DNA of 64,000 nucleotides from Cupriavidus basilensis (GCF_008801925.2 NZ_CP062803.1:310001-374000); one strand, 5' to 3'. Counted from the first letter of the stretch, positions 27,114 to 37,153 are shown. The notes: a model not told the origin generated them from the sequence alone. Program-made: numbers and translations.

Positions 27114-28505
27114 ATGTCTTCACTTCCCCGTCTTCAAAAAGCCCTGCAGCGCCAGGGCATCCATGTCGAGCGCAGCCAGGGTGTCTATCACCTGCGTAAC
27201 GAACACGCCCAAGCCTCGGTGCTGTTGCCCGCCAAGCTTGCCCTGGAAGCGAAAGCCGTACGGCAGTTGCTCGACTTCGCCGCGGTGCGTTCTGCAAACG
27301 GCCACCACGGCGTTTGCAAAGCCTGCGCCACGCCGGATTTTCATCCCGGCGGCATCGCGCCGGTCGGATCGATCGTTGCCACCGACGCGGATTTCGTCAT
27401 TCCCGCCGCGATCGGTACCGACATCAATTGCGGCATGCGCCTGATCACCACTGGCCTGAAGCAAGCCGCCCTGCTGCCGCAGCAGGATGCCCTTGTGAGC
27501 AGGCTGACGCGTGCGCTGCTCGATAACGGCCGCGACGTGCCGGTGCATAGCGCCGCATTCCGTGCCTTGTTCGACGAGGGACCCGCCGCGTTCATCGATC
27601 GCGTGGCGCCACAAGGCTTGTGGGCGCAGGTCGATCGGGCCCGGCTGGACGCCGAACTTGCCGCTTGCGTCGGACTGGATGCGTTTGGCGGTAGTGCCCG
27701 CTATGCGCCAGATGCGCACGTCGGCAATCGCGAGGTCTTTCGCGATCCCTGCCTCGACACGCCGGGCGGGGGCAATCATTTTGTCGAGCTGCAGGTCGTG
27801 GACGAGATCTTCGACAGGCATGCCGCGTATCGCGTTGGCCTGGCGCCCGGCGATGTCGTGGCGATGATCCACAGCGGCTCGCGCGATGTCGGCTTCTACG
27901 TGGGCCGGCGCTGGATGGACCGGGCGCGCCAGGCCTGGCCTGCCGGCCTGAAGCATCCGACGAGCGGGCTGTACGGCTTGGCGGGCAGCCTGGCGCACGA
28001 GTACCTGGTGGCCATGGGCACGGCGGCACGCTATGCCTGGGCCAACCGGGTGGTGCTGGCAGAACTCGTGCGCAAGGAGCTGGCCGAATTGTGCGGCGCG
28101 ACGGCTTCGCGGCTGGTGGTCGACGTGCCGCATAACGTGGTGCTGCGCGAAAACGGCCTCAATATCCACCGCAAGGGCGCGACACCCGCGCATCACGGCG
28201 ACTTGGCCCTGATCCCCGGCTCTATGGGGGATGCTTCCTATATAGTGAGCGGTTTGGGTCACACCGGCTGGCTTTCGTCATGCAGCCACGGTGCCGGCCG
28301 CAGTGTCCGGCGCCAGGCCCTGCGCCGCTTGAAAAGCGATCATGCCAACGCCGGGTGGCGCTGCGTCACGCTGCGCGAGGAGCGCAGGGTGGAAGAAGCC
28401 CCCGAGGCCTACAAGCCGATCGGTCCGGTGCTGCAGGCACAGGAAGAGGCCGGGCTGATCGTAGCGGTGGCGCGGTTGAAGCCTTGGGTGACCTTCAAGG
28501 CTTGA
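27114..28505 (+). CDS. rtcB: RtcB-family RNA ligase
   Basis: 463-aa RtcB-type RNA ligase, which joins 2',3'-cyclic phosphate (or 3'-phosphate) and 5'-OH ends using Mn and GTP. Metal and active-site landmarks are in order: PAAIGTDINCGMRL (Asp and Cys ligands), GGGNHFVELQ (Asn and His), MIHSGSRDVG, RKGATPAHHGDLALIPGSMG and the guanylated-His motif SCSHGAGR near residue 395. All key residues appear intact. The start at 27114 follows a GGAGG about 30 nt away but has no close SD. It is followed 36 bp later by a nucleotidyltransferase gene. I see no RtcA, RtcR or clear sigma-54 promoter. Confidence 0.92.
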   Translation: MSSLPRLQKALQRQGIHVERSQGVYHLRNEHAQASVLLPAKLALEAKAVRQLLDFAAVRSANGHHGVCKACATPDFHPGGIAPVGSIVATDADFVIPAAIGTDINCGMRLITTGLKQAALLPQQDALVSRLTRALLDNGRDVPVHSAAFRALFDEGPAAFIDRVAPQGLWAQVDRARLDAELAACVGLDAFGGSARYAPDAHVGNREVFRDPCLDTPGGGNHFVELQVVDEIFDRHAAYRVGLAPGDVVAMIHSGSRDVGFYVGRRWMDRARQAWPAGLKHPTSGLYGLAGSLAHEYLVAMGTAARYAWANRVVLAELVRKELAELCGATASRLVVDVPHNVVLRENGLNIHRKGATPAHHGDLALIPGSMGDASYIVSGLGHTGWLSSCSHGAGRSVRRQALRRLKSDHANAGWRCVTLREERRVEEAPEAYKPIGPVLQAQEEAGLIVAVARLKPWVTFKA

Positions 28506-28541
28506 AGTGAAAAGACGAATCGAACCAAGGGAGAAAAAACG

Positions 28542-29360
28542 ATGAACGTCAGACAACCCGTGAGCGTGCTGAGCGCACACCCTGTTGCCGACGATATTCG
28601 CGCACGCGTGCTCGACGAACTGGCGGCGATCGAGCGTCGTCACGATGTGCAAGTCATCTACGCCTGCGAATCCGGCAGCCGGGGCTGGGGCTTCGCCTCA
28701 CCGGACAGCGATTACGATGTACGTTTTCTCTATGTGCACCGGCTCGACTGGTATCTGCAGGTGGAAGCTGGGCGAGATGTGATCGAGCTGCCGATCAACG
28801 ATGAGCTTGATGTCAGCGGCTGGGAGTTGCGCAAGGCGCTGCAATTGCTGCATCGGTCCAATCCGACGCTGCTTGAGTGGCTGGACTCGCCCATCGTCTA
28901 CCGGGAGGCGACGCAAGCCATGACGCTGCTGCGGCCGGCCGCGCGCGACTTTTTTTCCCCGGTGCGCGGGCGGCATCACTACCTGTCGATGGCGAAGAAG
29001 AACTTCCGTGGCTACCTGCAGGGGGATGAGGTCAGGTACAAGAAGTATCTCTATGTTCTGCGCCCGCTGCTGGCGGTGCAATGGATCGACGAGCGCGGCA
29101 GCGCGCCGCCGATGCGCTTTGCCGACCTGGTGGCCGGGACCGTTCATGAGCCGGCGTTGCTGGATGAGATCAACGCGCTGCTTGCGCTGAAGATGCAGAC
29201 TTGCGAGAGCGAGTATGGCCCGCGCCGCGCCGGCATTCACGCGTTGATCGAGGCGCGGCTCGCCAATGCCGCATTCGAACCCGATCACAAGCGTCCGCAG
29301 GGGGAGCCCGCCTCACTGGATATGCTCATGCGGCGCATCGTGCTGGAGCGGTGGGATTGA
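28542..29360 (+). CDS. YcgL-type predicted nucleotidyltransferase (COG3541-like)
   Basis: 272-aa protein with a pol-beta-type nucleotidyltransferase core. The signature Gly-Ser-X7-10-Asp-X-Asp is seen as ESGSRGWGFASPDSDYDVRFLY at about residues 48-69, giving the catalytic Gly-Ser and two Asp. A third acidic residue may lie in IELPINDELDVSGWE. The C-terminal half is helical (SMAKKNFRGYLQG, KKYLYVLRPLLAVQW). AGGGAG lies 10 nt before the ATG. It is 36 bp after rtcB on the same strand, so the two are probably co-transcribed and act on RNA ends together. The actual nucleotide and substrate are unknown. Confidence 0.85.
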   Translation: MNVRQPVSVLSAHPVADDIRARVLDELAAIERRHDVQVIYACESGSRGWGFASPDSDYDVRFLYVHRLDWYLQVEAGRDVIELPINDELDVSGWELRKALQLLHRSNPTLLEWLDSPIVYREATQAMTLLRPAARDFFSPVRGRHHYLSMAKKNFRGYLQGDEVRYKKYLYVLRPLLAVQWIDERGSAPPMRFADLVAGTVHEPALLDEINALLALKMQTCESEYGPRRAGIHALIEARLANAAFEPDHKRPQGEPASLDMLMRRIVLERWD

Positions 29361-29472
29361 TCGGTGGCGCACGCGTACGATAAGTCATGGTGCGCCGCAG
29401 CGTAAGGTGTGTGCGCCACGACTCGGAGGCTGTGTGTTCGCCAGCGATACCACGACGCACGACACTCCAGAT

Positions 29473-29538
29473 TGAAACAGGGGTGGTCAAGCCCCGAGCC
29501 TTGTGCTTAAATTCACCCCGTTGGATGAAACAGGGGTG
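29473..29538 (+). repeat. Duplicated 13-mer before the TPP riboswitch
   Basis: The 13-mer TGAAACAGGGGTG occurs at 29473-29485 and again at 29526-29538, where it forms the 5' end of the TPP aptamer. Between the copies, GGGGTG (29480-29485) can pair with CACCCC (29514-29519). It looks like a partial duplication of the aptamer's P1/P2 strand. Confidence 0.75.
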
Positions 29539-29611
29539 CCGTACGGATGGGCCGTGCGGCTGAGAGAGTCCCTTCGAACCCGATCCGGCTAGTACCGGCG
29601 TGGGAAGTTTC
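29527..29611 (+). ncRNA. TPP riboswitch (THI element) upstream of thiC
   Basis: The conserved aptamer parts are all present: GAAACAGGGGTGCCG at the 5' end, the thi-box CTGAGA at 29560-29565, GAACCCGATCCGG, and GTGGGAAGTTTC closing P1 with the 5' GAAAC. It lies 116 bp before the thiC start and controls the thiC-O-S-G-E operon in response to thiamine pyrophosphate. The downstream expression platform is not obvious; translational control is likely. Confidence 0.95.
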
Positions 29612-29651
29612 ATGGTTACCGAACAGCTCCTGCCTTCTCCAAGGCACATGA

Positions 29652-31613
<1,962 letters not shown>

Positions 31614-31627
31614 GGCGTAGGGCCATG

Positions 31628-31736
31628 GTGCGGCGCCTGCCCGTGCAGCGCCGCACGCGAAGTACCGTGCCCCTTTCGCGAAGGGGCACGCCATGACTTA
31701 AAGGAGGCCGGTGCGCGCCATCGCGGCGCGCACCGG
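31628..31736 (+). other. Three strong hairpins in the thiC-thiO gap
   Basis: Three perfect stems follow one another: 9 bp (GTGCGGCGC/GCGCCGCAC, 31628-31656), 10 bp (CGTGCCCCTT/AAGGGGCACG, 31666-31690) and 11 bp (CCGGTGCGCGC/GCGCGCACCGG, 31708-31736). An AAAGGAGG tract (31700-31707) sits between the second and third. No T-run follows any stem, so they look like mRNA-stability or processing structures, or a translational attenuator, rather than intrinsic terminators. Confidence 0.7.
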
Positions 31737-31749
31737 CACAACCATCCCC

Positions 31750-32928
31750 ATGACAACGCAGTCGTTTGATGTGGCCGTGCTCGGCGCCGGCCTGGCCGGG
31801 CGCCTTTCCGCCTGGCAACTGGTGCGTGCCGGCCTGCGCGTGGCGCTGGTCGAGCGCGGTGGCCCCGACGGCGTTGGCTCGGCCGCGCACGTCGCCGCGG
31901 CAATGCTCGCGCCCCTGGCGGAATCCGCCATTGCCGAGCGCCGCATCGTCGAGCTTGGCACCGCCAGCGTCGACTTGTGGCGCACCTGGGTGGCCGAATT
32001 GCCGGAGCCGGTGTTCTTCCAGGAGGACGGCACGCTGGTGGTATGGCATACCCGCGACCGCAGCGAGATGTCGCTGTTTACCAGCCGGGTGCGCGCGGTG
32101 GCGCCGCCGGAATTGGTGGCCGAGCGCATGCGCGCGCTGGACGGCAATGGCGTGGCCGCGCTCGAGCCCGCGCTCGCGGGCCGTTTCTCCCAGGGGCTGC
32201 TGCTGGCCGGCGAAGGCCAGCTGGACAATCGCGGCACGCTGCGCGCGTTGCTGGCTTGCGCGGTGGCAAGCGGGCTGCATTGCGTCTGGGAGGCCGGTGA
32301 AATCGAAGCGGGCGACCTGCCCGCGCTGGGGATCTGCGCACGCACCGTGCTGGATTGCCGTGGCCTGGGCGCCCGCGCCGCCTGGCCGGGGCAGCCCGCC
32401 GCGCACGGCAGCATGCCGGGATTGCGCGGCCTGCGCGGTGAAGTCGTGCGTGTGCACGCACCCGAGGTCAAGCTGCATCGCCCGGTGCGCCTGCTGCACC
32501 CGCGTTACCCGATCTATATCGCGCCCAAGCCCAACGACCTCTACGTGATCGGCGCCACCGAGCTCGAAAGCGAAGATGATTCGCCGATGAGCGTGCGCTC
32601 CGCGCTGGAGCTGCTTTCCGCGGCGTATTCGCTGCACCCCGCCTTTGGCGAGGCGCGCGTGCTGGAACTCAACGTGCAGCGCCGCCCGACGCGCCCGGAC
32701 CACCTGCCGGCCATCCGGGTCGACCAGCACGCCCGCATCGTGCGCCTCAACGGCTTGTACCGGCACGGCTTCCTGATCGCCCCGGCGGTTACCGAGGCCG
32801 CCTGCCAGGTCGTGCGGGCTTTGCTCGACGACGATCCTGCCGCGCATGCCGTGCCGGCCTCGGCGCGCTGGCCGGGCATGATCGCGGCCGCGCTCGATAC
32901 CGTCACCGGCTCGCCGGTGCTGCACTGA
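31750..32928 (+). CDS. thiO: FAD-dependent glycine oxidase ThiO
   Basis: 392-aa DAO-type flavoenzyme that oxidises glycine to iminoglycine for the thiazole moiety. The FAD motif DVAVLGAGLAGRLSAWQL is at about residues 7-24, and AAHVAAAMLAPLAES is typical of ThiO. LRGLRGEVVRVHAPEV and VIGATELESEDD precede the C-terminal GLYRHGFLIAPAVTEAA. ATG 31750 was chosen because the FAD strand starts six residues later. A GTG at 31711, 3 nt after an AAAGGAGG, would add 13 residues encoded inside a hairpin, and it may be used. The gene ends 6 bp before thiS. Confidence 0.9.
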   Translation: MTTQSFDVAVLGAGLAGRLSAWQLVRAGLRVALVERGGPDGVGSAAHVAAAMLAPLAESAIAERRIVELGTASVDLWRTWVAELPEPVFFQEDGTLVVWHTRDRSEMSLFTSRVRAVAPPELVAERMRALDGNGVAALEPALAGRFSQGLLLAGEGQLDNRGTLRALLACAVASGLHCVWEAGEIEAGDLPALGICARTVLDCRGLGARAAWPGQPAAHGSMPGLRGLRGEVVRVHAPEVKLHRPVRLLHPRYPIYIAPKPNDLYVIGATELESEDDSPMSVRSALELLSAAYSLHPAFGEARVLELNVQRRPTRPDHLPAIRVDQHARIVRLNGLYRHGFLIAPAVTEAACQVVRALLDDDPAAHAVPASARWPGMIAAALDTVTGSPVLH

Positions 32929-32934
32929 ACGACA

Positions 32935-33138
32935 ATGACCATGGATATCCTGCTCAACGGCCGTCCGCTCGCCCTTGCCGATAACGCCACGCTGGCCGAT
33001 GCGGTGGCGGGCGCGGGCATCGCGCCGCCATTTGCCGCCGCGCTCAACGGCCAGTTCGTGCCACGCGCCGCGCATGCGGCCACCGTGCTCGCCGCCGGCG
33101 ATCGTATCGACCTCGTGCAACCCGTGACGGGAGGCTGA
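32935..33138 (+). CDS. thiS: Sulfur carrier protein ThiS
   Basis: 67-aa ubiquitin-fold carrier that brings sulfur as a C-terminal thiocarboxylate for thiazole formation. The essential Gly-Gly end is present (PVTGG), along with LLNGRPLALADNATLADAV and LAAGDRIDLVQ. A second in-frame ATG at 32941 would also give a normal protein. It lies between thiO and thiG with 6-bp spacers, typical of a tight operon. Confidence 0.93.
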   Translation: MTMDILLNGRPLALADNATLADAVAGAGIAPPFAAALNGQFVPRAAHAATVLAAGDRIDLVQPVTGG

Positions 33139-33144
33139 CCCCAA

Positions 33145-33993
33145 ATGACCTTCAATTCCGCAGAACCCCGGCGCGACCTGTTCGCCGACCCCTTCGTGCT
33201 CTATGGCGAGTCGTTTGCCTCGCGCCTGTTGCTGGGTACAGCGCGCTATCCGTCTCCCGCCACGCTGCAGGCCGCGGTGGAGGTGGCCCGGCCCGCCATG
33301 CTGACGGTGGCGCTGCGCCGCCAGGGCTCGGTCGGCGATGGCGAGGGCGGCCAGGCTTTCTGGCAGATGCTGCGCTCGCTGAACGTGCCGGTGCTGCCCA
33401 ATACCGCTGGCTGCATGGCGCCGCAGGAAGCCATCACCACCGCCATGATGGCGCGCGAAGTGTTCGAGACCGACTGGATCAAGCTTGAGCTGGTGGGCGA
33501 CGACTACACGCTGCAGCCCGATACGCTCAACCTGCCCGCCGTGGCCGAGACGCTGATCAAGGAAGGCTTCAAGGTGCTGCCGTATTGCACGGAGGACCTC
33601 GTGCTGTGCCGCCGCCTGCTGGACGTGGGCTGCCAGGCGCTGATGCCATGGGCCGCGCCCATCGGCACCGGCAAGGGCGCCGTCAATCCGCACGCCATGC
33701 GCCTGTTGCGCGAACGCTTGCCGGATACCCCGCTGATCGTGGACGCGGGCCTCGGGCTGCCGTCGCACGCGGCCCAGGTGCTGGAGTGGGGCTACGATGG
33801 CGTGCTGCTGAACACCGCCGTGGCGCAGGCTGCCTATCCGGTCAACATGGCACGCGCCTTCGCGCTGGCTGTGGACGCGGGCCGCACGGCCTACCTGGCC
33901 GGCCCCATGCCGGAGCGCGATATCGCGCAGGCCAGCACGCCGGTGGTGGGCATGCCGTTCTGGCACGCCGAAGGCGCGGAGGACCGCGCATGA
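33145..33993 (+). CDS. thiG: Thiazole synthase ThiG
   Basis: 282-aa TIM-barrel enzyme that forms thiazole phosphate from DXP, ThiS-thiocarboxylate and iminoglycine. The Schiff-base Lys is in TDWIKLELVGDDYTL at about residue 112. ASRLLLGTARYPS at the N-terminus, PNTAGCMAPQEA, LMPWAAPIGTGKG and IVDAGLGLPSHAAQVLEWGYDGVLLNTAVA are family landmarks. Its stop overlaps the thiE start (ATGA). Confidence 0.96.
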   Translation: MTFNSAEPRRDLFADPFVLYGESFASRLLLGTARYPSPATLQAAVEVARPAMLTVALRRQGSVGDGEGGQAFWQMLRSLNVPVLPNTAGCMAPQEAITTAMMAREVFETDWIKLELVGDDYTLQPDTLNLPAVAETLIKEGFKVLPYCTEDLVLCRRLLDVGCQALMPWAAPIGTGKGAVNPHAMRLLRERLPDTPLIVDAGLGLPSHAAQVLEWGYDGVLLNTAVAQAAYPVNMARAFALAVDAGRTAYLAGPMPERDIAQASTPVVGMPFWHAEGAEDRA

Positions 33994-35123
33994 CCCGCAA
34001 TCTTCTCCCTGCCGGCATCGACACAGCGCTGCGCGACACGCTGCTGGCGCGCTATGGCGCCACCTTCGGCACCAGCGACAAGGCCTGGCGCGCGTGGGTG
34101 CAGGGCAACGCCCCCGCCGCGCTCGGCGATGCCGACGTGGTGCTGTTCGATGGCGAGGCCGACGAGGCCACGCTGGCGCGCATTGCCGGCGCCGGCGCCA
34201 TCGCCATCGAGAGCGACCGCGAGGGCGGGCAATGGAGCGACACCGTGCGCTCGCCGATGGGCACCTGGGTCTTCAGTGCCCATGCCGACGACGACACCGC
34301 GCATTCGCCGGCCTTCGTCGCCGTGCTGCTGGCTTGCCTGGCCCTGCATTTCCCCGCGCACGATGCGCTCTGCCTGGCGCGCGCCTGGCAGCCAGGCTCG
34401 TTGGACTGGCCGGTGGATTTCGTGCGCTTCCCGCACGTGCGTCACGCCGCGCTGGTCGCGCCGGAGCTGCGCGCCGAGCCCTTCGCACCGTGCCCGCGGC
34501 TGGGTTTGTACGCGGTGGTGCCCAGCGCCGAATGGATCGAGCGGCTGGTGCCGCTGGCGGTGCCCACCGTGCAGCTGCGCTTCAAGTCCGATGACGCGCA
34601 GGCCGTGCGCGGCGAGATCGAGCGCGCCGCCAAGGCCGCGCGCGGCAGCGCTTCGCGCCTGTTCATCAACGATCACTGGCGGGCTGCCATCGACTACCAC
34701 GCCAGCCAGGGCGGCGACAGCGGCATCTATGGCATCCACCTCGGCCAGGAAGACCTCGACGAAGCCGACCTCGATGCGCTGCGCGCCTCCGGGCTGCGCC
34801 TTGGCGTGTCCACGCACGGCTACGCCGAGATGCTGCGCGTGGCCACCATCGGCCCGAGCTACCTTGCGCTGGGTGCGATCTTCCCGACCACCACCAAGAT
34901 CATGCCGACCGCGCCGCAAGGCCTGGGCCGCTTCCACGCCTACGTCAAGCTGATGCAGCCTGTGGTGCCCTCGCTGGTGGGCATCGGCGGCGTCGATGCG
35001 GCGCGCTTGCCGGAGGTGCTGGCGGCTGGCGTTGGCAGCGCGGCCGTGGTGCGCGCGATTACCGAGGCGGCTGACGTGCCAGCGGCGGTGACGAATCTGC
35101 TCGGGATGTTTCCGGCGGCGTGA
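33990..35123 (+). CDS. thiE: Thiamine-phosphate synthase with extra N-terminal domain
   Basis: 377-aa protein whose C-terminal 210 residues are a complete ThiE barrel (VPTVQLRFKSDD, LFINDHWRAAIDY, GIHLGQEDL, LGVSTHGYAEML, YLALGAIFPTTTK, LVGIGGVDAARLP). It couples HMP-PP and thiazole-P to thiamine phosphate. The first 165 residues are not ThiE. A segment HSPAFVAVLLACLALHFPAHDALCLARAW resembles the C-terminal part of ThiD-type kinases, but the GTGC anion-hole motif is missing, so it may be a degenerate kinase half. Starts at 33990, coupled to thiG by ATGA. A separate complete thiD is at 38-39 kb. Confidence 0.88.
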   Translation: MTRNLLPAGIDTALRDTLLARYGATFGTSDKAWRAWVQGNAPAALGDADVVLFDGEADEATLARIAGAGAIAIESDREGGQWSDTVRSPMGTWVFSAHADDDTAHSPAFVAVLLACLALHFPAHDALCLARAWQPGSLDWPVDFVRFPHVRHAALVAPELRAEPFAPCPRLGLYAVVPSAEWIERLVPLAVPTVQLRFKSDDAQAVRGEIERAAKAARGSASRLFINDHWRAAIDYHASQGGDSGIYGIHLGQEDLDEADLDALRASGLRLGVSTHGYAEMLRVATIGPSYLALGAIFPTTTKIMPTAPQGLGRFHAYVKLMQPVVPSLVGIGGVDAARLPEVLAAGVGSAAVVRAITEAADVPAAVTNLLGMFPAA

Positions 35124-35214
35124 TGTGCCGCCTGGCCCGGAGCGAGGGTACGCATGCGTGCGTCTGATCGCTCTCACTCCGGGAGGCCGAGCTTGCACAT
35201 TCCGCCGCATACCG

Positions 35215-35718
35215 ATGCCAGTCATTCGCCTAGCAACTCCCGAAGACGTACCCGGCCTGCCTGCCATCGAACGCGCAGCGGCTGAACTATTCCCCGAATC
35301 CGACCTGCCCCCCGCGCTGCGCCAGCAAGTCACGCCGCTCGAAGACCTGCAACACGCGCAGCGTGAGCGCCGCCTGTGGGTCGCCATCGCCCCCGACGGC
35401 ACACCAGCCGGCTTCGCGCTCGCCAGCGTGCTTGGCCAGCATGCCTGTCTTGACGAGATGGACGTCCACCCTGCCCATGCCCGCCGCGGCTTCGGCCGCG
35501 CACTCGTGCGCGCCGTAGCCGATGGTTTGCGCCGGCAAGGCCTGCAGTCGCTCCACCTCACCACCTTCAGCCACCTGCCGTGGAACGCGCCGTTCTACGC
35601 AAGCCTCGGCTTTCGCCGCCTCGATGAAGCCGATCTCGGCCCGGCGCTTTGCGCCGCACTGGCGCGCGAGGCGGCGCTCGGCTTGCGCCAACGCATCGCC
35701 ATGCGCCTGGCGTTGTGA
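35215..35718 (+). CDS. GNAT-family N-acetyltransferase
   Basis: 167-aa single-domain GNAT. The acetyl-CoA pyrophosphate loop is in HPAHARRGFGRALVRAV (the R/Q-X2-G-X-G/A motif as RRGFGR) at about residues 85-100. The C-terminal LTTFSHLPWNAPFYASLGFRR is the typical Asn-X2-Phe-Tyr-X2-Leu-Gly-Phe region. The start at 35215 (MPVIRLATPEDV) fits the first strand. The substrate is unknown. It follows the thiamine operon by 91 bp and may be independent. Confidence 0.88.
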   Translation: MPVIRLATPEDVPGLPAIERAAAELFPESDLPPALRQQVTPLEDLQHAQRERRLWVAIAPDGTPAGFALASVLGQHACLDEMDVHPAHARRGFGRALVRAVADGLRRQGLQSLHLTTFSHLPWNAPFYASLGFRRLDEADLGPALCAALAREAALGLRQRIAMRLAL

Positions 35719-35777
35719 GCCATGCCGGCGCCGCACTGCGTTACGATAGCGCCGTGCCATCCACTCCGGCGAACCCC

Positions 35778-36554
35778 ATGATCTCGTCCCAGTTCGTCAG
35801 CCGTGTCACCCTGCGGCGCGACATCGTCGACAGCTTCGAGCGCTACCCCTTCAACCTGCCCGCGGTGCGCACGCTGGACGCGATGGAGATGCACCCCAAG
35901 GTGACCTTCCTGGTTGGCGAGAACGGCTCGGGCAAGTCCACGCTGATGGAAGCCATCGCCGTGGCCATGGGTTACAACGCCGAGGGCGGCTCGCGCAATT
36001 TCAGCTTCGGCACACGCCGGTCGCATTCGGTGCTGCACGAATACCTGCGCGTTGCGCGCGGCTTCAAGCGCCCGCGCGATGGCTTCTTCCTGCGCGCGGA
36101 GAGCTTCTTCAACGTGGCCACGGAAATCGAGCGCCTGGACCAGGAGCCGGCCTTCAGCCCCCCCGTCATCAACGCCTACGGCGGGCGTTCGTTGCACGAG
36201 CAATCGCATGGCGAATCGTTTCTCGCGCTGATGATGCATCGCTTTGGCGGCAATGGGCTCTACCTGCTCGACGAGCCCGAGGCGGCGCTGTCGCCGCAGC
36301 GGCAACTGGCGGTGCTGTCGCGCATCCATGATCTGGCGGAAGACGGCTCGCAGTTCATCATCGCCACGCACTCGCCGATCCTGATGGCCTATCCCAATGC
36401 GTGGATCTACACCTGCTCGCCGGACGGCGTGGCGCGGATCGACTATCAGGACACCGAGCACTTTCGCGTGACGCGCGATTTCCTGGCCAATCCCGAGCGC
36501 ATGCTGCGCGTGCTGTTTGGCGACGAGCCGGGCGGCGAGACAGAGCCGGTCTAG
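35778..36554 (+). CDS. AAA-type predicted ATPase (COG3910-like)
   Basis: 258-aa ABC-like ATPase. Walker A GENGSGKST is at about residues 44-52, a signature-like QSHGESFLAL at about 145-154, Walker B LYLLDEPEAALSP near 165 and the H-loop IATHSP near 198. The protein is a single small ATPase domain (AAA_21/AAA_23 type) found widely without a known role. A GTG at 35754 is an alternative start. Its stop abuts the start of a small membrane protein with no gap, so the pair may be coupled. It shows no fused nuclease domain, so an anti-phage role is not indicated. Confidence 0.85.
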   Translation: MISSQFVSRVTLRRDIVDSFERYPFNLPAVRTLDAMEMHPKVTFLVGENGSGKSTLMEAIAVAMGYNAEGGSRNFSFGTRRSHSVLHEYLRVARGFKRPRDGFFLRAESFFNVATEIERLDQEPAFSPPVINAYGGRSLHEQSHGESFLALMMHRFGGNGLYLLDEPEAALSPQRQLAVLSRIHDLAEDGSQFIIATHSPILMAYPNAWIYTCSPDGVARIDYQDTEHFRVTRDFLANPERMLRVLFGDEPGGETEPV

Positions 36555-36872
36555 ATGCTCCGCTATCCCACGCTGATCGTTTCGCTGATGATGCTGCTTC
36601 TCACATTCAGTGGCGGGGATGCGCACTGGATCTCTGGTGTTGGCATGCTTGACCGAGCGTTGCAGGGCGGCGCCTTTGTCTGGATCTTCCTGTTTTGCTT
36701 CCTGGCCTACATTCCGCTCGTGGTGCTGGTTGCCAGCTACACGCTGCGGGATCTGCTGGCGCTCTACCTGTACAGGAACCGGCGCGCTGTCGTCAGCCTG
36801 TTCTTGTTTTCCGTGATGCCGACCATTGCGCTCTATCGCTTCAATGCCTGGTTTGTCCGGGAGATCCTGTAG
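36555..36872 (+). CDS. Small integral membrane protein of unknown function
   Basis: 105-aa hydrophobic protein with about three membrane segments (about 5-20, 38-65 and 78-95), and a basic patch YLYRNRRAVV between the last two. I do not recognise the family. It begins immediately after the stop of the ATPase gene, which favours co-translation. Its G+C is slightly lower than its neighbours'. Confidence 0.6.
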   Translation: MLRYPTLIVSLMMLLLTFSGGDAHWISGVGMLDRALQGGAFVWIFLFCFLAYIPLVVLVASYTLRDLLALYLYRNRRAVVSLFLFSVMPTIALYRFNAWFVREIL

Positions 36873-36919
36873 GCGCTGGCAAGCGCTTGCGCTCAGCCGC
36901 GCGCGCCACGCTCTGCCTG

Positions 36920-37132
36920 ATGAACAAGATCGAAGCCGCGGTAAGCGGTCATGTCTGCGCCATCCATATCGAAGTTGGCGCTACCATTGCGCCCGGCGAC
37001 GCCGTGATGATGATCGAGTCCATGAAAATGGAGATCCCGCTCGAATCCGAATATGCTGGCGTGGTCAAGGCCATCCTGGTGCAGCCCGGCGACGCCGTCG
37101 CCGAGGGCCAGGCTGTGGTGGAACTCGCATAA
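36920..37132 (+). CDS. Stand-alone biotinyl/lipoyl carrier domain protein
   Basis: 70-aa protein consisting only of a biotinyl domain. The biotin-attachment motif ESMKMEIP has the target Lys at about residue 35, with a two-fold repeat layout (VSGHVCAIHIEVGATIAPGD and YAGVVKAILVQPGDAV). Such free carriers serve biotin-dependent carboxylases whose other subunits are encoded elsewhere. None is in this window, so the partner is unknown. It is 21 bp upstream of a hot-dog thioesterase on the same strand. Confidence 0.88.
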   Translation: MNKIEAAVSGHVCAIHIEVGATIAPGDAVMMIESMKMEIPLESEYAGVVKAILVQPGDAVAEGQAVVELA

Positions 37133-37153
37133 CGCGAATAAGGAAGCATTGTT

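Noticed and set aside
35778..36872. Anti-phage ATPase/effector pair
   Set aside because: The ATPase has no partner nuclease or TOPRIM domain, the neighbour is a plain three-TM protein, and there are no other defence genes nearby.
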